This document shows positions 24,057 through 35,020 of a stretch of DNA of 64,000 nt, piece after piece. The stretch's first letter is position 1, and each line of letters starts with the position of its first letter. The stretch lies in assembly GCA_033439255.1 (NCBI GenBank), contig CM065878.1, positions 1,178,001-1,242,000 of the forward strand, written 5' to 3'. The DNA is from Hericium rajendrae. Taxonomy: Eukaryota > Basidiomycota > Agaricomycetes > Russulales > Hericiaceae. The notes below the pieces were generated by a model. The model searched no databases and had not been told where the DNA came from. It worked only from the letters and a program-made list of their open reading frames with translations. Made by a program: the position numbers and the translations under genes.

Positions 24057-26263
24057 ATGGGATACCTCAACTACCTCACGGGCGTCGCTCGATCTCTTTC
24101 TCCTACCCTATTCTCGAACATAGCCCCTCACGTATCTGCCGGTAACTCGTCACCCCAGCCCATTGCTCGTTCATCTGTGGCGCTGCAGTTACTCCTAACG
24201 ACTTCCTCGATGAGGCCGACCCCGCGGCGTCCTTCCCTGCTTGGAATCTACGGGGAGATCGGGCTTCGTTCATTGTATCGCAATGCCGCCATCACCGCTG
24301 TCTATCGCAATACGGCGCTGATTCCTCGTGAGCCACCAGCTGACGGTATCGTTGGTGAACTCGGTGCAGATCTCACAGCGTCAGAGTCCTCTCCGGATTC
24401 GAGTCCCCTTGTCCAAACCCCAACGGACGGTCCTGCTCCATTTCCCAGCTTCAGCGTTGCACTGCCTGTTGATGTCGAATTTGGCCCGCCTTTCCACGTC
24501 CGGGACATTTCTATTTCCGTGCAGAAATCGCAGCTTAACGACGACGCAAAAGTTGCTCAAGCATGTACCGACTTTGCGACGGAAAGCTGTACTTCGGATC
24601 CGAGCTCCCTTGCAGTGGCTTCTTCGGATGGTCCTGCTTCTCATATCAGCATTGCTCCCGTCCTCAATTCTATTTCGCTTGGCTTGCCTTCCCCATCTTT
24701 GTGCCTTAGGAACTTTGTGGACAACATCAAATACAATGAGCCGAACGAGGTCCGCATGGCCGATGCTTATATGGTCCCAGTGGCTGCCGAGAGCGTCAGA
24801 CTTTCGGTCTTGTCTGACAGAATAGCGTCTTACTTTCCCATAGAGAGGCTGGGTAAGGGAGAATCTGGCAGTGTCTTTGTATGCCTTGCAAGGCCTTTTC
24901 GTTCAGCAATCGACCTCCCTTCCGTGGTCGCCATCAAAGCTCTTTCTAAGCAACGCATGACAGAGTCCTCCAATTATTTCTACAGTGTCAAAGCCGAGTT
25001 TGACAATGCCTATGAAGCAGCATCTGCGGGGCCTTTTGTGGCACAGATTATGTCTAGCTTCTATGACGATGACCACGTATACTTCGTAATGGTATGTCCT
25101 TTCGTTCACATCTAGCTATCAACGGCTCAACAGTTTGTCAGAGGCACTATGCAGCAGATCTATGGAACCTCCTCGGATTCGAGAAGTATTCGAAAGGGAT
25201 GCCCATTGATGATTGCAAGCACTACGCTGCAGAGCTTGTATGTCTGATCGTTTCTCGAGTCACTCCTCTTTCTTATTGCTCCGCATTACAGTTCCTTGCC
25301 ATCGAGCAGACGCACAAGATGCATATTACCCACGGCGATATCAAGCCATCAAACATCCTCGTCACTCCCAGCGGGCATATTGCGCTGGCCGATTTTGGCC
25401 ATTCTGTCGCGACTCCGGAAGAGTTGCGCGGGGATCCCATGAGCATTGTCGGCACGCTCCGCGTCGGGACGCCTGGCTACTTCGCCCCGGAAGTCGTGGA
25501 CCCCAATAGCAAAGGCTGGAATCGCCAGATTGACCTGTGGGCCGCTGGCTGCGTCCTACTTCAGATGATACTGGGTCGAACTACAGTGAGTCTCGGACAT
25601 TATCATACATTTACAAGCTGAGATATCAACTCGAAAACATTAGCGCATCCTTATGCATCACATCGCCGACCCGAACGCCACCCATCTGATGTATCAGCTG
25701 TGGGATGTCGAACGCAGCTTGCAAGTCGTCAAAGATCCGGAAGTTCGCGATCTGCTGATGAAGGTGAGTAAAAGCATTTCTTGAGCAAGCCACATTCTCA
25801 TCGTTTCTGCACGACAGCTTTTCGACAAGAACCCCGAAACACGCATTACGTTGGAAAATGTTAAAATACATCCATTCTTCAGGAACCTGTATGTTCGCAG
25901 TCTGCTCTCTTGCTGTTCAGGGCTGATCATCTCCCTCTAGTGATTGGGAAACGATGCGGCGCCGCGAATGGACGCGTGAGTGTTGCATAATTCTACTTAA
26001 TTGTTCCGAAAATGACCTTGCTCCTCGCAGCGCCCATCTATTACGAGCATAGAGAGCTCCAGTACGGTACCCCGGCGATGCCACTGGCCCCACATAGGGA
26101 CAATGGCCCCATTTACGCCGATGAGGATTGGCAAACATTCGACTGGGTTTGCGCTGCCGATCAGCTGAGGGATCCTGTTCATGGCGAGATGGAACTTGAT
26201 ATAAAGATTGAACCTCGCGAGCCGTTGTTCCCGCCGGGTCTTCCCCGGCCCTCTCGCTGCTAG
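24057..26263 (+). CDS. Serine/threonine protein kinase-like protein, non-RD type
   Basis: A long Ser/Pro-rich N-terminus (about 260 residues, no domain) precedes the kinase domain. Visible motifs: the Gly loop as LGKGESGSVFVCLA, VAIKAL with the Lys of motif II, the catalytic loop as HGDIKPSNIL, the metal motif ADFGHS, and GTPGYFAPEVVDPNSKGWNRQ with the APE motif and DLWAAGCVLLQMILG. The C-terminal exons encode LFDKNPETRITLENVKIHPF, a typical end of a kinase fold. At least five introns break the second half; one junction near 25130-25160 seems to need a single-base shift. Catalytic Lys, Asp and DFG are present, so activity is possible. The Arg of HRD is Gly, which classes it as non-RD. Pathway unknown. 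Confidence 0.78.
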
Positions 26264-26620
26264 TTATCTATCCATATTTACGGCACGTATCTTACGAGCA
26301 CCACCATCCACATGCTTTTCACGATTTAATGTTCTCTTCATGTATTTATACAACTATTTATCGGAGCCTGTATAACTAGCCTACCTGCTCTGTTTCACCT
26401 AATATAACGACATCTTCACGATTTATCTGACCCACATTCGAGGCTTTCGGCGGGCTCTCATTGACTGCACCAGCAGCGCCTTTCGAGCGCACTCCATCAT
26501 GATCGGTGAACACCCAACGTCTGACAACGGAATAGCCCCTAGGTATACAGGCCGCAATAATTATAGTAAGCAGAGATCAGCACGTGGTGATATAGTACTA
26601 TCGTTGCCCCATCCCCTCAT
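26264..26620. other. Convergent intergenic region
   Basis: This lies between the stop of the kinase gene (plus) and the stop of the fucosyltransferase-like gene (minus), so it should hold two 3' UTRs. AT-rich; nothing else was recognised. Confidence 0.5.
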
Positions 26621-28845
26621 TTAGAAGAGTTCAAAAGCCTGCCAAACAGGATCGATCCCTCCTGCCTCATCAATCTCGACCCATCGCTTGTGCAACTCAT
26701 CCCAGTTCCCCTCCGGATGCTCAGCGAAGCCGTACCCAAACGCCCGGTCCCAGCCCAGGCCGACCGCAGACAGCCTGCAGACGCTCGACCTATGCGACAG
26801 CGTCAGTGAATGCGCAAAAATCGAGGGTGAGACCACATACGCCATGGCGCAGACGGTGGCGCCGGGCACGACCTCGCCTTCCCAGGCCCATAGTCCGTTG
26901 AGCAGGGCGAAGTCCACAAGCATGCCGCGCGTGAGCCGCTTGCGCTCGTCCGGCTCGAGCGCTTCGAAGTCGGTCTGCACGTACGGCCGCGGGCTTGCGA
27001 GCTCGCGGAGCTCAGGGTTGGAGCTGTTTGCCAAGGAGAATACAGTGGTATTTTCCGGCAACAGGGGCTGCAACTCTTCTAATGCGGCCGGGTCATCGGA
27101 TGCGACGTAAATGATGGGAGCAGATGAAGATGTTTGATCCGTCGTGTTGTCTTGGAAGAGCCGTGTCCAGGTGTTGCTGACTTCTTCCGCGTACGTCTCG
27201 TTCGGAAGGTGTTTGTCGACGTATTTCCATGAAAGACCGGTTCGGTCACCACGGCGGATATGGACGCCGATGTAACGTCCTGGATCAGGGATTGGGGGCG
27301 CGCCATCATCAGAGCCAATATTTCCATGCGAAGAATGAGTGGGCGACGGCAGAAGCGAGGCTAGCTCCTTCCGCGCGGAGCGTATGAGTGCGGCTGTCGC
27401 AGCGTTTGGTCGGATGGTCTGTGTCATTGATGTGCGTGACCGAGCGAATATAGGCTTGAGGCGGTTGAGTTGGATGGAATATCTAGTGTATTTTCAACGC
27501 GTATCAGTGCCGTAGGAAGTTGTTGACATACGCGTCTTCGTATTCCTCCGAGAATGCATGTCCCAGATGGAATTTAGCCGTCCGCGAGTTGACCACCTGC
27601 AACACCGAAGCAAGATAGTCATGAATGGCTCCTATACGAGCGGCACATGAGTACTTACCCAGTGCCTATTTCTGTAAGCGTCGCTGACATCATGAGCTGG
27701 CGTGAAACGTCTTACCTTGCGGACCTCGGGCATGCTACGAGCTCTGTGCAGTTCTGCCTGTTATATCCATAGGCCGCCGATTGAAGCTCAAGGCCAACGT
27801 ACCTTCAGGTGGAGGAGCACGGCAGCCAGGTTCCGGACCTGGTTGACGTGGGCGTACATCCTGAAAGTGGTCGGTCCATCTTCACAAGAAAATTAGGAAG
27901 ACTGGATTGAAATAAACATTAATGACACACTTTCCACGATTCCAGTATGTATCGTCGACGAAAAATGTGGCATCTCGCTGAAAAGAGTATAAATAGATAA
28001 TTGAACACCAGGATGCAATCACAACGGACCTCGCGTGCAAGAGCGGCGACTTGCGCCATTAAAGCAAGATCAGCGAGCAGTCCCACATGTCCATCGAGCA
28101 TGTAGGTCATTGACCGACTGCATATCTGCGTTCGTTCTCCCTCGGGAGTCTTGCCAGCATCTTCAACCTCATGGTGAATGACGTCTTTGTGTCCCGACCA
28201 AAACGAATCATGTTGCATGTAGCCGGACATGAGCTTCCAGCATTCGTCACGATACTCCTCCGGTAGCAGAGGAAAACTCGTGTAGTTCTCGTAGGAGATG
28301 ACGCTGGCATTGTGCTGTGACATGTGAGTGGACGAGGGTTTCGCAGCAACAACGGCATCATCCTGTTTGGGTGGCGCCGCATTGGTCGCAGGAGGAAGTG
28401 CGCTACTCCCGCTCCCAGCGATTGTTACACTGTCCCCTATGGCCTGACGCAAGATACCCGGCTTCTCGAACGATAGGACGACCATGAGGAAGAGCACGAT
28501 GGCTAGCAAAGAGCCGAGCACCAGGCCGGCATTCGTTATGCACCATTTGACAATGCGCAAGGTCTTCTTAGCGCTGTCATGAGACTTCTCGTCATTATCC
28601 CCTCGTAGCCGGAATCCAGAAGGAGGAAAGGTCGCGCTAGCAGAAGATGCAAGGAGAGGTTCCGACTGCTGTTGGGCAGCAGAGTACGAGCGATACTCGT
28701 TGTCGCCAAATTCTTGAAGCTCCTGCTCCGTGAAGGCTTCCTCTGCACGACCTGCCTTTGAATGAGGTGTCCGCGGTGTAAGGCTTTGTCCATCCTCGCG
28801 GTATTCACGAGCAGAGGAGAGGTTATGCAGTGGGCGCGGCGGCAT
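26621..28845 (-). CDS. Fucosyltransferase-like type II membrane protein
   Basis: A cytosolic N-terminus of about 100 residues (MPPRPLHNLSSAREYREDGQ...) is followed by one transmembrane segment (NAGLVLGSLLAIVLFLMVVL) and a large luminal region. The luminal part contains RDECWKLMSGYMQHDSFWSG, RDATFFVDDTYWN and, in the long 3' exon, RYIGVHIRRGDRTGLSWKYV. The HIRRGDR motif is the GDP-fucose-binding signature of the alpha-1,6/protein O-fucosyltransferase superfamily (NodZ/FUT8/POFUT). Later segments include IIYVASDDPAALEELQPLLP and a C-terminal GWDRAFGYGFAEHPEGNWDE. Topology and motif fit a Golgi enzyme; donor and acceptor are not proven. Several short introns lie between 27427 and 28020. The gene is divergent from DPM3. 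Confidence 0.72.
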
Positions 28846-29137
28846 CCCGCGGATCCACAGTCCAGCAGGCCTTGGAAATAGAAGGCTTCAGAGTGATAAG
28901 TAGAGCTCAGGGCAAGATGTGATTGAGGTTTCTTGTCACCGCCGCCGTCGCAACCAGTTGCGGGCGCTTGTTCATGAAATGACAATTCCATATTTAGAGA
29001 GTTGTTACTTACGCCTACTGGCTTAGTCAACGTTTCCCACATCAATAACTTAACCTTTGCCAGCAACGTCACCGTCGACGACCACGGATCCCTCAGAACA
29101 CACACCCTTACTTCTACCGACAGACAACTTTCCAACC
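28846..29137. promoter_or_regulatory. Shared bidirectional promoter region
   Basis: 292 bp separate the ATG of the fucosyltransferase-like gene (minus) from the ATG of DPM3 (plus). Both promoters must lie here or overlap the 5' ends. No specific factor site was identified. Confidence 0.55.
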
Positions 29138-29558
29138 ATGACGCGAGCACAACGTGCCGCCATCACCGCTGGCGTTCTTACTGTTTTGTACTTCCTCGCA
29201 GTCTTTTCCTACATCCCAGTACTCTTCATGGATGAAACTCAAGCGCAAGACGTTCTGCCTGTGGTCCGTCCCCAGTTCCGTGATGGACCGTTTGAATATT
29301 GCTGATTAGATTCTACCGGAATAATCCAGCTTCCTTGGTGGTTACTCGTATCATTCGGGTCGTATGCTTTGTGGTCCATGGGCCTCGGACTGTACACATT
29401 CAAAGAATGTGACGACGCCTATGAAGAGTTATTACATGTGCGTTCAAATTGATCAAATTAACTCCTGCAGGCTAACTGGGTCTCCTGTCATTTTATTTAT
29501 TTAGGAAATCTCAGCAGCGAAGACGGAGCTTCGTTCGAAGGGTGTATCCGTGGATTGA
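29138..29558 (+). CDS. DPM3: Dolichol-phosphate mannosyltransferase subunit 3
   Basis: Three exons give about 93 residues. Exon 1 encodes MTRAQRAAITAGVLTVLYFL and a hydrophobic hairpin ending AQDVLPV. Exon 2, starting after the AG near 29331, encodes LPWWLLVSFGSYALWSMGLG and FKECDDAYEELLH. Exon 3 encodes EISAAKTELRSKGVSVD-stop. The double membrane segment, the PWW turn and the ECxxAxxEL...EIxxAKxxLRxKG tail are the Dpm3 pattern. Dpm3 anchors the catalytic Dpm1 subunit in the ER membrane for synthesis of dolichol-phosphate-mannose, used in N-glycosylation, O-mannosylation and GPI anchors. Splice phases are clean. Confidence 0.88.
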
Positions 29559-29869
29559 AGATTCTCTTGTATTTTTTCGCATCGCAGCAATTCCAGCAGC
29601 CTCTATTTATTGCAGCATATTCGCTTTCTGGTGTCTCAGGAGAATTCTTGAGAAAGGGCGCGCAGGTCGGCGCGACTCCAGTCTCCTACAATGCATCGGG
29701 CGGAGATGATTGACAGAATATTAACACAGTATTCGCGGCTGCACGCTCACACAATTCACTTCTATTCGTACAGTGCTCGTCAACAAACTAACATACATGG
29801 CTATCGAATTCATCGGCATTTAGCAACGTAGTCAAAGCAGCCATTCTTGGTGGAACTCTCCTTCTCAAC
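29559..29869. other. Convergent intergenic region
   Basis: About 310 bp between two stops (DPM3, plus; decarboxylase, minus), presumably 3' UTRs. Nothing else was recognised. Confidence 0.5.
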
Positions 29870-32800
29870 TTACTTCCGAGCCAACTTCTTGCCGACTTCC
29901 TTCATCCACCCGGCTTTAACGTTCTTCGACATGTGCCCGGCCATTAGAGACTGCGCTTGAATTTGCTCCTCGTGATACTCGTGGTTGAGCTTGTCCGTGT
30001 CGATGTAGAGGTTGGACCCGAGCTTCATCGTACCTGTCGCAATCTTGTCGCTCCACTCGGGAAGAAGCACGGGATCCTCGACCTTAGCCGGGAAGGCGTC
30101 GCGATAGATCTCGACCGTGAACACCTTGCCATCGTGGAAGAAGAACTCGTTGCCTTGCGGCAGGTCCTTCATGGCGGCGAATGGCTGCATCGACTGTTCG
30201 TGGACATTTGTCGCGCGCAGGATGAGGCCCGCCTTCAGGTCCTCTGCCGATAGCTTGTGATCCAGCGAGAGCTGCACGTTGGCGGCTGAGAACTGTGCGT
30301 TGGGCGCCATGACGAGAGCGTGATCGATGTGCTGCTGAGTCTCGGTGCCGTATAGGTAGAAAGGCATGCAGCCTTCCGGATACGAGTGGAACAAATTAGC
30401 TGCGCGCAAGGAGCGCTGCTTGACAACGGCAACATTTGCAACATTGACCTCGACAAGCGGCGTTTCCCTGTCAACAGATATATTTAATGGATATGTGAAT
30501 GCTACAGCCGCGAAGACGCTTACCCATTCGCTACGGTGATGTTCGCTTTGAAGGAACCTCCAGAAATGAGGTCTTCGAGAAGCGCAGGCTCTGCATTGCG
30601 GAGGACGAGAGATGTTCCAGGAGACTGTTCCTGGGCGGCCCTGTAATACTTCACCGTTTGTGCCTCTAGATCCGCAGCTAGGATGATCTGGTAGCGTCCG
30701 CCAGCCATGTGGAAGGAGGGAGTATGAACGAGATGCAGTTTGTCAGTTCCTTGCATAACAAACGTATGAATGGCTTTCTTGGGCGTGTTGCGCTCGCGAA
30801 CTCTCTGAAGTTGGATGTCAGTGCATATAACGGTGCTAATACATGCGGCATTACCTCAACTTCCTCCTCAAGAACTTGCTTGAAAATCCCAGCTAGCTCG
30901 GCAATGAAGTGGTGGGTCGTAGTGAAGGGCGACATGACCACATTCCGCAGAACAAACAGATCTTCGTCTCCCTCTAGATGCAGCCGCTTCTTGAAGTTTG
31001 TAGCACATTCTCCGTAGTCCGCCTGGGCAAATACAGTCGAAGTGATGTAGAAAGGAACTTCGTGCGGGTTCTCCCCCGAGGACGTGACTGAAAGCCGCTC
31101 GAAGATGCGCTTGTTCAGATAGTTGGCCTCGTTGACGTCTGTGTTAATCCGCCCGTCCTTGTAACGGAAATTACAGGCGAAAGTATTGATGTTCAAGTCG
31201 GAGCCGAGCTCGTTGAGCAGTGCCATGGCTTCATGGTCCTTCTCGAGATGGAAATTGTCCTGCGGTAGGATGCGGTCGCGAATGAACTGCTTCTGTGCGT
31301 TGACTTTCTCAGGTGTAGAATCGGGATCCAACTCAGCCGGCAAAGGGTTGAACGGGACAACGGTGAAATCAGTGTCGGGTGTGGACATCGTCGCCCAATG
31401 ACTGGAGAACTGGAAGATATGCATGTCAGCACCTTCGCATATGATACAGGCCTCGGCGACGCCATGGTGATGACTTACCCTCCTGCATGTAAACGATACC
31501 TGACCTAGCAAGGAACCATAGCCCTCGTCATTGAGCCCGATGACCTCGTGAGACAACCATACGGCGACAGCAGCGGCACCAGGTTTGCTGGTAAAATTTC
31601 AGACATGTCAGGCAGTGTCGCGATGACCGATAGAAAAAAACACTCACCTTCCTTCAACTCCATATACGCCAATGCTTTCTGCACCGGCGTTGATATAAGG
31701 AGCGGACCAAGTGAGCAGGAAGCGCATGCGGCCATCGCGATAGCAAAGACCACCAGCAGGATAAGGTGCATAGCCAGTCTTGTGCGGGTCAACGGTGATA
31801 GAATCGACGTTCTGAAGATGGCGTAGCTGCTTTTCGGTCTCCGTACGGAGCCCAACGCGAGGCACGTAGCTTCGTGGCGCTTTGACTTCAGGTCCTACCA
31901 TCGTAGAGAAATATCCACCCCACGCGGCGTCGGCGTGCACAAGGAAAGCGAGGCCCTTTTCAAGGAACTCATCCCGAAGGGCGATGATATCGCTCAAAGG
32001 ATCGACAGCGCCTTCCTCCGTGGTGCCCATGACGGCCACGACCACATAGACTGCTTGTTGATTTTTGAGACGGTCCTCGAGAAACCGGCGGAGATCATCG
32101 ACATTGATACGAGCATGAATATCCACTGGAACGTTAACAACGTTGTCTGAACCAATTCCTGCCAAAGCTAGATAGACGTAAAGAGTTAGCCATATAATGG
32201 AGAGACAAGCCAGAGTACGGTCTCACCTGCGGCTTTCGGCCAGGAATAATGTTTCGTGTTCGCCACAAAGATCTGAGGCGTCTTCTCGATCCCCCAGCGA
32301 CGTTCCAAGGCGTCCTTGCTGACGGATTGGATGATGAATTTACTGAGGACTGATTCAAGGAAAGAGGAGGTGATGCCGAATTCGTGGTAAAGTCTTGTAG
32401 GAATGTCGAGTATGGTGCCAGACTTCAAGTTCAACATCTCCCAAACAGAGAGATCCTTGAGCAGCTTGGTCTCGCCCACACAAGTCTGGACTTGGAACGT
32501 GTCGGCAACGAATGCCAACGGCGCGCCGGGGGAGATGGCGTCCCTAAGTGACAAAGGATAGAACTTGAGATTACGAGCTGCAAGACGATGTAAAACATGC
32601 ATGAGCTCGTTCACGTCGTAACTCAGAATGGATGCGTAACACACCAGCCCTGGATATTCGGAGGATCGATTGAGTGGAGATAAAAATCAAGTGTAGTTGG
32701 GACCTACCACACAGATTCCAAATTAGCGACGGTACCGCCGCACGCAATGTGGCCCCAACCGACAGGCCTTCCTTGCTCGTCCTTCGGATCGATGTTGAAT

Positions 32801-33310
32801 CCGAACATCTTGCAGAACTGCTGGCCGACATCGAGCTCAAGATACGTCGTCAGCGGGCTGCACTCGATGGTCACATTGTTAGGGTTGAACAAAACCGTCG
32901 ATAAGTAGCCGATAATGGCCGGCAGGGTAGGATCATAGAGCATGTGTGCGCTGTAGCGAAGGGAGTAGAATGGAACAGTCTTCATGTTGAGCAACGAGGT
33001 GAGGTCGAGCAAGCGGCCCTCCAGGAGCTCCGTCGTCTTCTTGAAAACACTTGAAGCCTTCACGTCCGCTGTGATGGCATCCTAAGGGCCCAAACGAAAA
33101 TCAGTACACAAAACAAAACTGTTCGCGATCACTCACCTTGTCTTCGGGGTGGTATTGAAGTCGAGCATCACGCTGCTGGTGAAGAACAATTTTGAACAAT
33201 TTCTCGATGAGATCAAAGTTCTCTGCTTTAGGGCCAAGAAATAGAGCAGAGACACGTTCATGGTCTGCGTTGGAGGGCAAACGATAGTTAGGATGTTTCG
33301 AGTGAGGCAT
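29870..33310 (-). CDS. Group II PLP-dependent amino acid decarboxylase with long C-terminal extension
   Basis: About ten exons encode roughly 900-950 residues. The start at 33310 gives MPHSKHPNYRLPSNADHERV. PLP-enzyme features follow: GHIACGGTVANLES, VVVAVMGTTEEGAVDPLSDI, FLVHADAAWGGYF (Asp that pairs with the PLP ring nitrogen) and SITVDPHKTGYAPYPAGGLC, which holds the Schiff-base Lys. This is the tyrosine/aromatic amino acid decarboxylase group. A further 400 or so residues lie after the catalytic core (from about 31400 to 29870), including FHMAGGRYQIILAADLEAQT and LPEGCMPFYLYG-like beta-rich sequence. Such an appended domain recalls the calcium-responsive noncanonical decarboxylase reported from Psilocybe cubensis; kinship is unverified. 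Substrate (Tyr, Trp, DOPA) cannot be told. Confidence 0.8.
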
Positions 33311-34081
33311 ATCGAGTCGTTGGGGTAGCTAATGGATATTGAGCCACTTGCTTATTCTCACCGTTATATATAGGAAAATGGTCCTCAGGCGAAAGGCCAA
33401 CATACGACCCATATACCCTTGAATCCCGTCTTGGACCCGTCCGAAATGATTACCATTATAAAAGCACGTACCCCATCGCGCGGTTCTAGAAGAACGGTCA
33501 TCTAGGCGAATGGAGTAAATAGAGAGCATAAATACGTCCTGGTCACAGAAAGGGAAAATGTCTAGGCCCGATGATTCTTATGAACCGTCTAGCGAGATTT
33601 GTATGACGGTAAGGTGTCCAAAAAAAACCTCGGGGAGGCCCTGAACCAAACGAATGGTCTGAGTCCTCCCCGTAGCATGGCAAACTGACCTTGGTATCGG
33701 AAGGAATGAGAGATTATCGACATGGCGCGTGAACAATAAAATCGCCAGGTGGGGTGCATGCATTATGATAGTGCGATAATTGAAATTATTGCATTCCAGT
33801 GCAAGCATGGAATGGACCAACACAATAAATGAGCTTTATCTTGGAGCCGCAAACATGTGAAAATCATGTCGAATTCCATTGGATGATTCGGCATGGCATG
33901 ACAGTGGGATGTGCGATCTGACCCCAATGCTTCGAGAGGGTTCATCCGGATGTTTCGACGACTCAAGATGGGCACGACAGGAAGGAAGACCTGCAAGTTC
34001 CCGGTCGCACGTCACGATATGCCCAGCTTGGCACGCTAGATAAGATCTTGTAAGTTGCTTGGCTGACCTGATGCAGTACCG
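33311..34081. other. Intergenic region
   Basis: About 770 bp upstream of the decarboxylase start and downstream of the CstF-type gene (both minus). It holds the decarboxylase promoter. Short open frames only; no repeat or RNA gene recognised. Confidence 0.45.
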
Positions 34082-34829
34082 TTAAATCCGCACCAACTCT
34101 AGTACGTTTGCCCGTTCTGTAGGAGGAAGTTGGTGGATCTGCTCCCGTGTCATGCTGACAATACGCATGATCATAGCCTGCCAATCATAGTAGGTTCCAT
34201 GGAAGAAAGACCAAATTAGACGACACGTACCCTTTGCTCCTCTGACATAGTGGCCAGTGCATCGGACAAGCCTGATGGTGCGTAGGGTGCAGGTGCAGGC
34301 GCCACAGGTATATTTGGCTGAGAAGGGGGTAATGAGGGTCCGTTTGTGTAAGGCGGATAGCCTGATGCCGGTTGAGGGCGAGGCTGCGAGTAGAGACCAG
34401 GCGGAGGCGTAGAGTACGGGATTGCGTCCCCTCGATTCTGGGGTGGAATCATATGTGGTGGAATCGGCGGAGGAGGTTGTGACGGTGGAAGCTGGAGCGA
34501 TGCGTTACCATTCTGTTGGCCATATTTTGCTAAGGTGGCCTTGCATCATGGCAATGCGTCAAGAACCTAACGATCGTCTGCATAACGTTTTGCATACCTG
34601 GAACACTTCGACATTGATGGCATTAATTTTGACCATGAGCGCAATAAGTCCATAAGAGACGTGTGGTTGCGAATTGAGAATGGACCGCGCTTGATCTGGG
34701 GTTGCTTTCTAGACGACCAAACCTACCGCTGAGCGCCCGTAAAATAGAACTTAACTATGAATAAAATCTCACTCGAAGCTGGAGGAGGAGCTCGAATAGT
34801 TGGTCCTCGGGTAACTGAGCGCTGGACAT
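34082..34829 (-). CDS. CstF-64/Rna15-type protein: hinge and C-terminal domain only, no RRM
   Basis: The start at 34829 gives MSSAQLPEDQLFELLLQL, then KATPDQARSILNSQPHVSYG and LIALMVKINAINVEVFQ. This is the hinge domain that binds CstF-77/Rna14 and symplekin. A Pro/Tyr-rich linker follows (PPHMIPPQNRGDAIPYST...), then LSDALATMSEEQR joined over an intron to AMIMRIVSMTREQIHQLPPT and ERANVLELVRI-stop, the three-helix CstF-64 C-terminal domain that contacts Pcf11. The family acts in mRNA 3'-end cleavage and polyadenylation. The RNA-recognition motif that normally opens CstF-64/Rna15 is absent; the coding region starts directly at the hinge. Confidence 0.82.
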
Positions 34830-35020
34830 GGTATGAATTGGCGCAGATGGTGGGCCGTCACACGAGACGTTGTTGAGAAAGAGGCTAGCCGTTATGGCAG
34901 GTGTAACCCACGACTCACGTGTGCCGAATGAGACTGCTTGGCGGCGTCGCGGCGCTGCAGTGCTCTCAGTAACATCGGTTCGCGCTCACTTCATTCTATT
35001 TCAACGTTTCGTTCGGTATC

